A stretch of DNA of 21,043 nucleotides from Blattamonas nauphoetae (taxonomy: Eukaryota; Preaxostyla; Oxymonadida). The stretch's first letter is position 1. The number at the start of each line of letters is the position of its first letter. The DNA lies in assembly GCA_033064195.1 (NCBI GenBank), contig JARBJD010000713.1, forward strand, positions 1 to 21,043, written 5' to 3'. This document shows, piece by piece, positions 9,067 to 16,978 of this stretch. Made by a program: the position numbers and the translations under genes. A model generated the notes under the pieces. That model did no database searches. It was not told the DNA's origin and saw only the letters and a program-made list of their open reading frames with translations.

Positions 9067-9963
9067 ATGAGATATGATCAGGGGGCTTTGGATGCAATGA
9101 AAAGAATCTATGCTGATGATGACATTCGCACCAAATTCAATTCTGCACTCAGTAGTGTTCCATCAGCTTTGGAATACATTGAAAGGACTGGACAAAATTG
9201 GACGGTTCAGATGGAAAAACATGGAAAAGTTCCTGATGTGATGGTCTACGACAAAGACAATGGAGATCTGGTTGCAGCGAATGGTTTCATGCTTGCATCA
9301 TACAACAGTCGACCTGTCGTCGAGACGTACTATTCAATGAATCCAACACCAGATATGCGAAGACAAACTCCATACTCATCATTTCGTCAAGATCATGGAA
9401 GAAGAATCAAAGCTGCACACAACAACTTCCTCAAAACTGGAACTTACGATTTACCAGGAAACTATCGTGAAGTCAACTACCAAGAAATGCAAGCACAACG
9501 ATCACAACAACCTTATGCAATAATGAAGAAAGCAGTTGGTGAATTCATGACTAATGTTTTGAAGGTGTATCGAGCCAGTCGAGATCAACCAGCAGATCTC
9601 AGCAAAAATGTGTTGGACAATATGGTTTTCAATTCCATTCAATCCAAGATTGCATCAAAGATGTGGGATCAGTGGCTTGAAGACTATGTTGAAGGTTTCA
9701 TCAGTTCAAATCCAGATCATCAGAGGACGAAAGCAAGAAAAGCGTTTAAGGAACAAATTCATCCCCAGTTCCTCGAAATCATCACAAAAACAGAAGATTT
9801 GCAAACTTTCCTTGGTCGTTATTCAGCAAACATCTCAACATTTGTGAACGAACAGACAACTGCAGCGTACCGAACAAGAACGGGAGATATCGGTAGATTC
9901 CAAACAGGACATATGCCTGAATATACTCGATTCGCACACTTGGAGAAAGATATGAGTGATTAA
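9067..9963 (+). CDS. Putative virion-associated protein of 298 residues, unknown
   Basis: I do not recognise a family. The protein is soluble and mixed in charge, without membrane segments or cysteines. The first half holds strand-like segments (VPDVMVYDKDNGDLVAANGF) and tyrosines, the second half is mostly helical. It opens the plus-strand block of capsid genes, so a structural role such as penton, scaffold or DNA-binding core protein is the natural guess. The upstream flank is rearranged by the fold-back and the usual T-rich motif is not next to this ATG, so the annotated start is uncertain. A single-jelly-roll penton protein would be expected in a Polinton and is otherwise unassigned. This gene is a candidate, but I see no decisive jelly-roll pattern. 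Confidence 0.65.
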   Translation: MRYDQGALDAMKRIYADDDIRTKFNSALSSVPSALEYIERTGQNWTVQMEKHGKVPDVMVYDKDNGDLVAANGFMLASYNSRPVVETYYSMNPTPDMRRQTPYSSFRQDHGRRIKAAHNNFLKTGTYDLPGNYREVNYQEMQAQRSQQPYAIMKKAVGEFMTNVLKVYRASRDQPADLSKNVLDNMVFNSIQSKIASKMWDQWLEDYVEGFISSNPDHQRTKARKAFKEQIHPQFLEIITKTEDLQTFLGRYSANISTFVNEQTTAAYRTRTGDIGRFQTGHMPEYTRFAHLEKDMSD

Positions 9964-9978
9964 AAACATAAATGTATA

Positions 9979-10000
9979 TTTTTTATTTTTATCGAAAGTG
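9979..10000 (+). promoter_or_regulatory. T-rich start motif of the late-domain gene
   Basis: TTTTTTATTTTTATCG then AAAGTG before the ATG at 10001. This motif decides the start: an in-frame ATG at 9956 lies upstream of it, inside the preceding gene. Confidence 0.6.
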
Positions 10001-10588
10001 ATGCAGCCAATTCTATGTTGTCAATTTACGAAACACACAAGTTCTTCTTCAGTTCCAACGTCAATCACCAACAATGTCATCATCGATAATAAAGGATCAA
10101 CTTCTGGAAGATCAAAACTCGAAGATCGAAATGAACAATGCGCGAATGTCGAACTAGACAATGTTCCAGGAACGTATGATCCACCACCACTTGAGATCTA
10201 CCCATCTGCACCAATCCAAAGTCGTTCAATCCCACTTCGTGAGTACACATCCAACATTGCAGCATTCAAAGATCAATTATTGCTTGTTTACAAGAATGCA
10301 TTTGCTTGTGAAAAGAAACTACTGAATAATCTCATTGAACCATCGAAGACACTGATCACAAACCAAAGTGATTTATGTGTACTGATTGCTACACTCACTG
10401 GAATCAATGATGTGGTGATCGAACTGGATGATTTGTCTGACATGTGTCTATGTCTGAATAAACTACCAATCTTTCGAACAATTTTCAAGATCCTTGTTGG
10501 TGGAAAAGACATGAGTATTGCCTACAATGAAGCATACAACACAATTCTCAATTATGGAATTTCATTGACAAAGGCAATTCCTCGTTAG
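10001..10588 (+). CDS. Matrix-like protein with PPPxE-YPSAP late-domain motifs
   Basis: A 195-residue protein of unknown family. Its N-terminal third is disordered and rich in serine and threonine. Near residues 65-80 it carries DPPPLEIYPSAP. PSAP is the Tsg101/ESCRT-I binding late motif of retroviral Gag and some rhabdovirus matrix proteins, and the proline run just before it resembles their companion PPxY-type sites. The arrangement (PPP-x-E, spacer, PSAP, then a compact domain) is much like vesiculovirus matrix protein. The rest is a helical domain of about 110 residues with hydrophobic stretches. The CC pair at residues 6-7 could be lipidated. It lies within the virion gene block. Binding to ESCRT is inference; the motif itself is seen. 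Confidence 0.75.
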   Translation: MQPILCCQFTKHTSSSSVPTSITNNVIIDNKGSTSGRSKLEDRNEQCANVELDNVPGTYDPPPLEIYPSAPIQSRSIPLREYTSNIAAFKDQLLLVYKNAFACEKKLLNNLIEPSKTLITNQSDLCVLIATLTGINDVVIELDDLSDMCLCLNKLPIFRTIFKILVGGKDMSIAYNEAYNTILNYGISLTKAIPR

Positions 10589-10603
10589 AAAAATTAATGA
10601 ATT

Positions 10604-10624
10604 GTATTTTTTATTTTTACATAA
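10604..10624 (+). promoter_or_regulatory. T-rich start motif of the first MAPG gene
   Basis: TATTTTTTATTTTTACAT then AAATGG. From the T-run into the first codons (ATGGCACCAGG) it is identical to the motif before the second MAPG gene, which supports duplication of promoter and gene together. Confidence 0.65.
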
Positions 10625-10939
10625 ATGGCACCAGGAAGTTTCAACAAACTCAAAAATATTGGCAAACAGTTCTTTCAATTCATCAAACCGCTTGCTCCAT
10701 CACTGCTTCAGGTTGGAGGTGGCTTGCTCTCACAGACAAACAACAAGTTTGGACAAACAGCAGGAGGAATCCTCAGTGGCTTAGGCGGAATGATGGATGT
10801 GTACCAGCAAAACAAAGCAATCAATCGAGCACCACAACAACCACAGATGATTGATTATGAACCTCCACGAAATGGTCGGTATATTTATGATGACATGCCC
10901 CAGTCGTCAAATTCCAAAATTCAATTCACAGGATTATAA
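10625..10939 (+). CDS. Short MAPG protein 1, probable minor virion protein
   Basis: A 104-residue protein starting MAPGSFNKLKNIGKQF. The first 60 residues form amphipathic helices followed by a glycine-rich hydrophobic stretch (GGILSGLGGMM). The tail is polar, with PQQPQ and DYEPP. Such an amphipathic N-terminus in a small capsid-block protein recalls adenovirus protein VI or other membrane-active minor capsid proteins of the Polinton-adenovirus group. That is analogy, not demonstrated homology. It is clearly paralogous at its start to the next gene (MAPG, KL, GK in register). Frame and start motif support a real gene. Confidence 0.72.
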   Translation: MAPGSFNKLKNIGKQFFQFIKPLAPSLLQVGGGLLSQTNNKFGQTAGGILSGLGGMMDVYQQNKAINRAPQQPQMIDYEPPRNGRYIYDDMPQSSNSKIQFTGL

Positions 10940-10955
10940 TTTGTTTATGTTCTAG

Positions 10956-10974
10956 TTTTTTTATTTTTACATAA
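10956..10974 (+). promoter_or_regulatory. T-rich start motif of the second MAPG gene
   Basis: TTTTTTTATTTTTACAT then AAATGG, a near copy of the motif 350 bases upstream. Confidence 0.65.
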
Positions 10975-11277
10975 ATGGCACCAGGTTGGTTATCAAAATT
11001 AGCAGCAGTCGGAAAAAACATACTCAGAGTTGGAGCTCCATTTCTGAATCTCATTCCCTTCGTTGGACCACTGATTTCGAAGGTTGCACAGACAGGTGTT
11101 GAGATGATTCCAGATGTGAAGTCGGATCAGCAAATCCATGCAGAAAAGATGGCACAATATGAGCAAGCAATCAATGAAGGAAATACACCAGTTGCGAACA
11201 AACTCAGAGGTGAAATACTGAGACTGGAAGACAAGCTGAAGCCGAAACCAAAGAAGAAGAAACTGAAAAAGAAATAA
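10975..11277 (+). CDS. Short MAPG protein 2 with lysine-rich tail
   Basis: A 100-residue paralogue of the preceding protein, starting MAPGWLSKLAAVGKNIL. Residues 5-45 are amphipathic to hydrophobic, with FLNLIPFVGPLISK. A helical middle follows (QIHAEKMAQYEQAINEG), then a strongly basic tail ending KPKKKKLKKK. The tail suits DNA or RNA binding or nuclear import. The front could insert in membranes, as minor capsid proteins of related viruses do. Together the pair may bridge capsid, genome and membrane; this is inference from composition. It lies directly before the major capsid gene. Confidence 0.72.
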   Translation: MAPGWLSKLAAVGKNILRVGAPFLNLIPFVGPLISKVAQTGVEMIPDVKSDQQIHAEKMAQYEQAINEGNTPVANKLRGEILRLEDKLKPKPKKKKLKKK

Positions 11278-11285
11278 GCATTATT

Positions 11286-11306
11286 GTTTTTTTATTTTTG
11301 ATAAAA
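11286..11306 (+). promoter_or_regulatory. T-rich start motif of the major capsid gene
   Basis: TTTTTTTATTTTTGAT then AAAAATG. It places the start at 11307; an in-frame TTG codon at 11298 lies within the motif and is not needed. Confidence 0.62.
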
Positions 11307-13178
11307 ATGAATTCACACATTCCTCATCTGACAAACAAAAGAACAGGAGCATCATCATTGACTGGAAATACAACTGGATCAATCAAGTACACAAGAGATG
11401 ATATTGGTCAAATACAACAGCAACTAATGTCTGAGCATCACATCAACTACCTTCTGAATGATGGAGCACATAGTACTTCGATTCAAGAATTGAAACCATC
11501 AGAGAATTCACGCTTCTACAAAGGACAGGAAATAATCATTCCGTTGACTGGTAATCAAGACATTTGTCAAATCGATGATTCCTTCATTACTTTCACAATG
11601 ACAGCGACATTGAAAGTCAACAACTGGAAACAAACTGCAGGTAAAATTGGCTCGTACATGAATGAAAGGATATTCATCTTCGTTGGACTCAAACATTCGG
11701 CATCAATCTTTCGTGACCTTACTGTTCTTCACAACAATCAGAGAATAATCAGCACAACAACCAATGACGTATCAATGGAGTCTCACATCTACAATATGAT
11801 CAAACCGAAGAGTCAATTGGAGAATCGAAAGCATTGTCACACTCCCTGGAAAAATGCATGGGAACATGATGAATCGGTTGCTGGTGTTTATATTCCTTTA
11901 TCAGACTTCACAACAACGTCTGGAACTGGTGTCTTCAAAGACACTATTGATGTCCCAATTCGTGTGTCAATCAATCTTGAAGATCTTCTCATTTTCTCTG
12001 GAATGACTGACTATCCTCGATGTCTCTTTGGAGATCTGAAATTGAGTGTGCACATCAATGAAGATGCATTCGTTTGTTGTCCTGTAAATCCTGAACTGAC
12101 TTTGAAAAATACACTCTCGAAATTGATCAGTGACCACACAACACAGTTACCACCCATCCGAAGTTCAATTGTCTATTGTAATCGTGATCGTCCAACCTTC
12201 CTTCCATATCTCGTCCCCCCGTGTACAAAGAACTTCGTTCAAATCGGTCAATCATTTAAGATCATGGCAGTAAAACAAGATTGTGTATATACACATCCGA
12301 CTGGTATTACCTCGGAACCTTCCCCTGATGAACAATACATTTCTCTCAACATTATGGATTATCGCATTGATGACGTGTATTGCATGAGTTCTGGATACAA
12401 AATGAAGGAAATTGCGAAAGAGAATCTGAAGAAGATGTATCAGAATCGTCCCGGAACAATACCAGCTGAAAAGATCTCATTCTATCCATTTCAGAAAACA
12501 CCGACTCCATCAGGAATTGATTGTACTCAGCAAATGGTTCTCGTTAATGCCAAGGATATCATGCTTCTATTCCGTCACTACGATAATGAAGTCACATGTT
12601 TCCACAATCCAATGCAGAAGAATATCCAAGTGAATCTACTCAACAAATACTATCCAGAACAACCGACAACAACTATTGGAGCTCGCTTCTATCAGTTCGC
12701 ATTATCGACTCTTAATCTCGATTCATATCTAGCTGTTCCTGACGACTTGGAGCGATCATTAACAGATTCTCTCGTTGTAGAGAAACTCACTGGTGATCAG
12801 AATTATCCCAATGAGACAATGACAAGAGTACGACCAATTCATGACAATTCTGACTTCCTCTTGTGCTTCTCCACACAGAGAAGTGGATGTCCAACAAACT
12901 GCAATGATTCAATCAGTTCCAGAGGTCAGAATGTTGCAGTCACATTGAGATCTCAACCAATATATCAAGGCAATCTCGACACATACTACAATGTGTACGA
13001 CCCAAGTCAAAGTGGAGGAGATATGATAACATTTACACATCCTCCAGCACCTATATTAGCTACTACTGCCACAACGTGGTGGGTACTACGCTTCAGTAAC
13101 GATGAACCTAGAGTCGAATACTATCCTAATCATACATTGAAAACATTACACAAGGAACTTGGAATAATGAAATATTAA
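11307..13178 (+). CDS. Major capsid protein, double-jelly-roll type
   Basis: A 623-residue protein, the expected size for the Polinton major capsid protein that forms pseudo-hexameric capsomers. It is beta-rich without membrane segments. Landmarks are KGQEIIIPL near residue 70, a first-barrel segment IFVGLKHSASIFRDLTVL near 125, CLFGDLKLSVH near 240, and a C-terminal HPPAPILATTATTWWVLRF. The same landmarks recur in the next gene, so the two are paralogues. Assignment rests on size, position before a capsid paralogue, fold-like composition and the element's gene set, not on a single diagnostic motif. The frame is intact. Confidence 0.85.
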   Translation: MNSHIPHLTNKRTGASSLTGNTTGSIKYTRDDIGQIQQQLMSEHHINYLLNDGAHSTSIQELKPSENSRFYKGQEIIIPLTGNQDICQIDDSFITFTMTATLKVNNWKQTAGKIGSYMNERIFIFVGLKHSASIFRDLTVLHNNQRIISTTTNDVSMESHIYNMIKPKSQLENRKHCHTPWKNAWEHDESVAGVYIPLSDFTTTSGTGVFKDTIDVPIRVSINLEDLLIFSGMTDYPRCLFGDLKLSVHINEDAFVCCPVNPELTLKNTLSKLISDHTTQLPPIRSSIVYCNRDRPTFLPYLVPPCTKNFVQIGQSFKIMAVKQDCVYTHPTGITSEPSPDEQYISLNIMDYRIDDVYCMSSGYKMKEIAKENLKKMYQNRPGTIPAEKISFYPFQKTPTPSGIDCTQQMVLVNAKDIMLLFRHYDNEVTCFHNPMQKNIQVNLLNKYYPEQPTTTIGARFYQFALSTLNLDSYLAVPDDLERSLTDSLVVEKLTGDQNYPNETMTRVRPIHDNSDFLLCFSTQRSGCPTNCNDSISSRGQNVAVTLRSQPIYQGNLDTYYNVYDPSQSGGDMITFTHPPAPILATTATTWWVLRFSNDEPRVEYYPNHTLKTLHKELGIMKY

Positions 13179-13205
13179 AACAGGAAAAGAAAATAATGAT
13201 ATTGT

Positions 13206-13223
13206 ATTTTTATTTTTCTATAA
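13206..13223 (+). promoter_or_regulatory. T-rich start motif of the second capsid gene
   Basis: ATTTTTATTTTTCTAT then AAATGAG, following about 25 bases after the major capsid stop codon. Confidence 0.6.
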
Positions 13224-14906
13224 ATGAGAAGTATCAGAGCAAATCATTCCAAACCAACATCGACATTAATTGAGCAAATTGAAGTGCAATCGTATCTGCC
13301 AAAACAATGGGATTCAGAACCTCACATCTACTCCATCCAAGAAGTACATCCCACAAATCCTCCCATGCCATGCAGAATTGGAGATGAGATTGAAGTCCCA
13401 CTGTGTTATGATGGACATGATGTGACTGAGTTTTCGAAGAGTCATCTACGAATTGATCTCACAGTTACCGTTCCATATTCGAAACCAACGAGTGCATCTG
13501 CGCAATATGTTGGAAAGTATGGTATGTTCTACGGATTTAAATCATCATCAGATGCAATTCGAGACATGAGACTCGTCGACAGTCAAGGAAACATCATTGA
13601 CAATACACTTCAGAACAATCATATCCACGAATCATTTCTATACCACACTTTCAAATCCCATGAAGAGAAAAATAACATGAAGCATTGCTACAGTCTTTGG
13701 GAAAATGTTCAGAGAATGGATCCAAGCGTATGTGGATACTATCATTGTCCAGTCGATGCTGCCTCTTCAAACATCACATTTACAATTCCATTGGTCATTC
13801 CATTTGTGAATCTCCTACCATTAAGTACTTTCGATCAGTATCCGAACTCCATCTTTGGTAATTTACGATTAAGATTTCACTTGACAACCGATTCACTAGT
13901 GTATTGTCCTGTTCAAATTTCTTCTGTCGTTCGAAAAACGTTTGAAAACAGTATCGATCAAAATCCAAGTAAATCGATATCAACTCTGTCAACTCAATCC
14001 CAAACAGAATTAATGTACGATGGAGACTTCTCGACATTGACTCAAGAATTTACACAAATCGGGAATCCAGTTCAACGAATTCAATATTTTCAACCGGCAT
14101 CATCAGGTACTGTGAAATACATCGCTACATCGCCAGACACTTCCACTGTTCTTTCTTCATCAGTGGATAAAGTCACTTCGATTTGCTATGGATATCAAAT
14201 GACTGATGCAACAAAGCAATCTCTCTTCAACACATATTCAAAGACTCTTTATGTTCTGAAAGCTGAAAGAATTGACACACAATCGTTCCAATCAAAAGCA
14301 AATGCCATGGGAGTCAGATCAAACATCAGTATCAAACTCAACAATCTCATGAATCTGATGTGCTTATTCCCTGAAAGACCAAATGAATGTACAGTCTTCA
14401 GAAATCCTCAATATGTTGGTCAATTCGAAATGCTTGGATCCAACTTTCCCAATTTCCCGATGTCAACTATATCACCAGAGTTCTATCAAATGATGATGGT
14501 GAATGGTGATTTCATTGGTTGTTCAGCAATAGAAGAGTTTGAGAATTCAATTTGTTCCACTCGAATGTTTGACTATAAAGCAAAGGAATAGAAGAGAACA
14601 AGACCAGTCACGGATGCAACATCATTCACATTCATGGTTCCAACAGATCGAAGTGAAATCGCTGGTGGTGAAGAAGGTATTTCGACAGCAGAATCAGTGA
14701 ATATTGTCTACAGAGGAACACCAATCAAACAGGGAGAGCTTGATCCATATTTCACATCAACTCCAGAAAGTCCTCCTCCACCGATTTTGGCATTACATCA
14801 GGCAACATACTGGTTGTTCTGGATTGAGAATGGACAACCACGAGTGCGATACGTCATTGATCGTCGACTCCAAGAAGCATACGAAGAAGTGAAGAGAGGT
14901 TATTGA
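13224..14906 (+). pseudogene. Second double-jelly-roll capsid paralogue
   Basis: This is a diverged copy of the preceding capsid gene. Shared landmarks occur in the same order: MFYGFKSSSDAIRDMRLV, MKHCYSLWENV, SIFGNLRLRFHLTTDSLVYC near residue 210, and a C-terminal segment with GELDPYFTSTPESPPPPILAL and WLFWIENGQPRVRY. It has its own start motif. Amino-acid similarity is modest, so the duplication is old compared with the age of this insertion. It may once have supplied a specialised capsomer. This copy looks broken, with about one break near its end. Confidence 0.78.
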
Positions 14907-14923
14907 ATAGAACAAATGTGATA

Positions 14924-14946
14924 TTTTATTTTTGTAGAAAACACAA
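14924..14946 (+). promoter_or_regulatory. T-rich start motif of the 136-residue gene
   Basis: ATTTTATTTTTGTAG, then a longer A-rich leader than usual (AAAACACAA) before the ATG at 14947. A similar ACACAATG leader occurs at 8771-8780. Confidence 0.55.
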
Positions 14947-15357
14947 ATGGTGAAGCGTTACTTCTCAATTCAGAATACTCACACTGCTCAACTCCCTCCT
15001 GATTTTACCAATTCCAGAAAACAAAAGTACATCTACTTCCTTGACTGCAAACTCATACATGTGAAGGAAGAGATTCATGGTTCAACAATAGTGATTTCTA
15101 AAGACATTCCACAGCACATCACAATCCATGGTGATTGGATCCAGACTGATGCATTCAATGATTCATATGTTGCTTTCTGCAATGAACAGATTGCGAAGCG
15201 AAAGAAGTGGGAATTAACTACTCGACAATCTATTGTGAAGATCTGGTTCAAAGACAGTTCTGGTGAGTCAATAGAGATGGAAACAACCGAGACAATCAAT
15301 GGAAAAATAATAAAAGAGTATTATGAATTTCTGGTTGATCTCATGTTGGAATACTAA
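14947..15357 (+). CDS. Orphan beta-rich protein of 136 residues
   Basis: No family recognised. The protein is mostly predicted beta strands (YIYFLDCKLIHVKEEIHG, QHITIHGDWI, SIVKIWFKDSSG), with a basic stretch in the middle (AKRKKWELTTRQ) and an acidic end. It has no signal peptide or membrane helix. The size could suit a small capsid cement or penton-like protein, and it lies between the capsid genes and the fibre-like gene. It overlaps the convergent fibre-like gene by 17 bases. I looked for the His, acidic and Cys residues of an adenain-type protease and found no convincing set. Confidence 0.7.
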   Translation: MVKRYFSIQNTHTAQLPPDFTNSRKQKYIYFLDCKLIHVKEEIHGSTIVISKDIPQHITIHGDWIQTDAFNDSYVAFCNEQIAKRKKWELTTRQSIVKIWFKDSSGESIEMETTETINGKIIKEYYEFLVDLMLEY

Positions 15358-16279
15358 TCAGTGAATTATATTTTTGGATCAGTTCATTGATGAGTGTCTG
15401 TTGTTGTCCGACGATAGAGGATAATTCCTGAATGGCTTTCACACAGAAGCAAGAGAGTTCTGCAGAATCAACTTGAAGACAATCTGGATTGGAATCATTC
15501 ACGACTTCAGGAAATATTTCTTGGATCTGTTGAGCAATCACACCAATGTGTTTCTTCTCACTTTCCTTCTTCAAGCGTTCACATTTCTCTTTGCAGTTCT
15601 TCAAGTGCTCTTCATCTGTCTCATTTTCTATTTGCTTTGTGACTTTGCTGATCTTCGAGTCGAATGTGTTGAACTGATACTGCACAATTTCGACTTTATT
15701 CAGTTGCTCAAGAACATTAGGGTATGGAACAATATTCCTTTTTACTCTTCTGTCTGAAAGCTGAGAAAAACTTCCAGTTGATGATATTGAAAACACTCCT
15801 GAACCAGTATCCTCATCGTAGTAATACAATGCTGTTGTGTCACAGGGAGACCACATAATAATGCCATCACCATTGAACTGAATTCCAGATGTTTCTGCAA
15901 TCGATTGCGAAATTGAAATACCAGACTTAAATGTTGAAGCCGGATATGTTCCAGGATACTTCGGAAGTGATCCCTCTGATATATTCCACTTCGCTCCATT
16001 CACATTGATCAATCCTCCAATTGTTGGTGTCGCAATACCAGCTGAACAAGTGATTGATCCATTTGTTGAAACGACGTTTTGGATTGAGGATATTGCTGTC
16101 TGTTGTGCTTCAGTTGTCTTCTTTAGTGTGTCGACTTCTTTCTGATTCGTTTCTAATTCCGTCTGTAGTGAGTGAATGACTGCTGCATTCTCAGTGATCG
16201 TCGACAGATTATGATCAATCATTTTCTCAATCATTTGTGAATTGTATTTTTGTCGATTCATTTTTGTTTGCTCTTTCAT
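15341..16279 (-). CDS. Fibre-like protein with C-terminal S74/endosialidase-type chaperone domain
   Basis: A 312-residue protein counted from the ATG at 16279; a second ATG lies at 16261. Residues 10-60 form a likely coiled coil. Residues 70-170 are a glycine- and serine-rich beta region, as in trimeric fibres. The last 140 residues match the peptidase S74 or intramolecular chaperone pattern: SDRRVKRNI with S175, D176 and K180, then a charged helix, IGVIAQQIQEIFPEVV from about 245, a VDSAEL segment and a final helix AIQELSS. In phage tailspikes and in MYRF this domain drives trimer formation and then cuts itself off just before the SD pair. The gene stands beside the capsid genes, so a host-binding spike is the likely role. 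Confidence 0.85.
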   Translation of the reverse strand: MKEQTKMNRQKYNSQMIEKMIDHNLSTITENAAVIHSLQTELETNQKEVDTLKKTTEAQQTAISSIQNVVSTNGSITCSAGIATPTIGGLINVNGAKWNISEGSLPKYPGTYPASTFKSGISISQSIAETSGIQFNGDGIIMWSPCDTTALYYYDEDTGSGVFSISSTGSFSQLSDRRVKRNIVPYPNVLEQLNKVEIVQYQFNTFDSKISKVTKQIENETDEEHLKNCKEKCERLKKESEKKHIGVIAQQIQEIFPEVVNDSNPDCLQVDSAELSCFCVKAIQELSSIVGQQQTLINELIQKYNSLISIPT

Positions 16280-16293
16280 AGAAAATAAAAAAG
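16280..16293 (-). promoter_or_regulatory. T-rich start motif of the fibre-like gene
   Basis: On the minus strand CTTTTTTATTTTCT runs directly into ATG at 16279, which decides the start. An upstream in-frame TTG (16297) lies before or within the motif. Confidence 0.55.
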
Positions 16294-16299
16294 ACAAAA

Positions 16300-16664
16300 A
16301 TAGCCTTTGAGTAGTTCCTGTTCATGTTCGTGTAAGTTTCCTATGGACACCCCGATACCCCTTTGGGGACGATCTATCTCAATCCTTCTCAATGACTGCT
16401 ACGCTCTCACAGAGAATAGCGAAGTCCTTGAAGGGATTAGTCTTGGGTGGGCATGATTTACGGACAAATTCTTGGTAAAGAATCTGAAGCCAACATGAAC
16501 CCCGGGGACAGTCTTTCGATCATCCGTCTCCAATCCAACCTTCAATTCGTTCTACGCATCAGTCACGAGGGCACCATTTAGCCTGAGTATCTTGGAACGT
16601 TACGTCGAGGACACACACTTGCACTAACTGGACCTACTCTTCATATGCAAAATAAAAAAATCGA
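16300..16664 (-). other. GC-richer non-coding block behind an orphan start motif
   Basis: About 340 bases without a credible reading frame on either strand, clearly richer in G+C than its surroundings. On the minus strand it is preceded by TTTTTTTATTTTGC (about 16645-16660), like the gene-start motif, but the ATG that follows opens only six codons. Short inverted repeats occur: CCCC-TTT-GGGG at 16358-16368, ATTCTT/AAGAAT near 16470-16485 and CCCCGGGG near 16500. It could be a non-coding RNA gene, a remnant, or a packaging or replication site. I found no match to remembered rRNA, tRNA or SL RNA sequences. Confidence 0.4.
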
Positions 16665-16696
16665 AATTAAAAAAATCAGCGTTAATTTTGTGAACA

Positions 16697-16978
16697 TCAG
16701 AAACACTCTAAATTCTTCTCTGATGGAACAGGAACCTGCTTGTACTCACCAACGAGCTCACAGTCGTACTTCCTCAGTTCATTCTCCACAAACGATTGAG
16801 TGTAGTGTCGACGTTGTGACATGTGTGGTCTGTTCCCTTGATTCCACAACTTTGGTTTTATCCTCCACTCAACACCTTCATGAACATAGATTACTGGTTC
16901 TGTGCTCCGGACGTACTCAGAAACAAGTTCACAGTTCTCTTTTTTCATTGATTCAATCAACTTTTCTCTCGGGTTCAT
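16697..16978 (-). CDS. Right-TIR copy of the two-module protein, cut at the TIR border
   Basis: The start at 16978 and the first 82 or so residues repeat the left gene (starting MNPREKLIESMKKENCELV). Past the TIR border at 16732 the sequence is unrelated, so the second module is mostly missing and the frame ends after about 11 unrelated residues. Its start motif is the reverse of the left one. It is either a shortened protein or a by-product of TIR homogenisation. Confidence 0.5.
   Translation of the reverse strand: MNPREKLIESMKKENCELVSEYVRSTEPVIYVHEGVEWRIKPKLWNQGNRPHMSQRRHYTQSFVENELRKYDCELVGEYKQVPVPSEKNLECF

Noticed and set aside
14947-15357. Candidate adenain-type protease
   Set aside because: Too short, and no convincing His, Asp/Glu and Cys arrangement; mostly beta strands.
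16300-16645. Possible rRNA or SL-RNA fragment
   Set aside because: A few short strings recalled 18S rRNA, but their order and surroundings did not fit.
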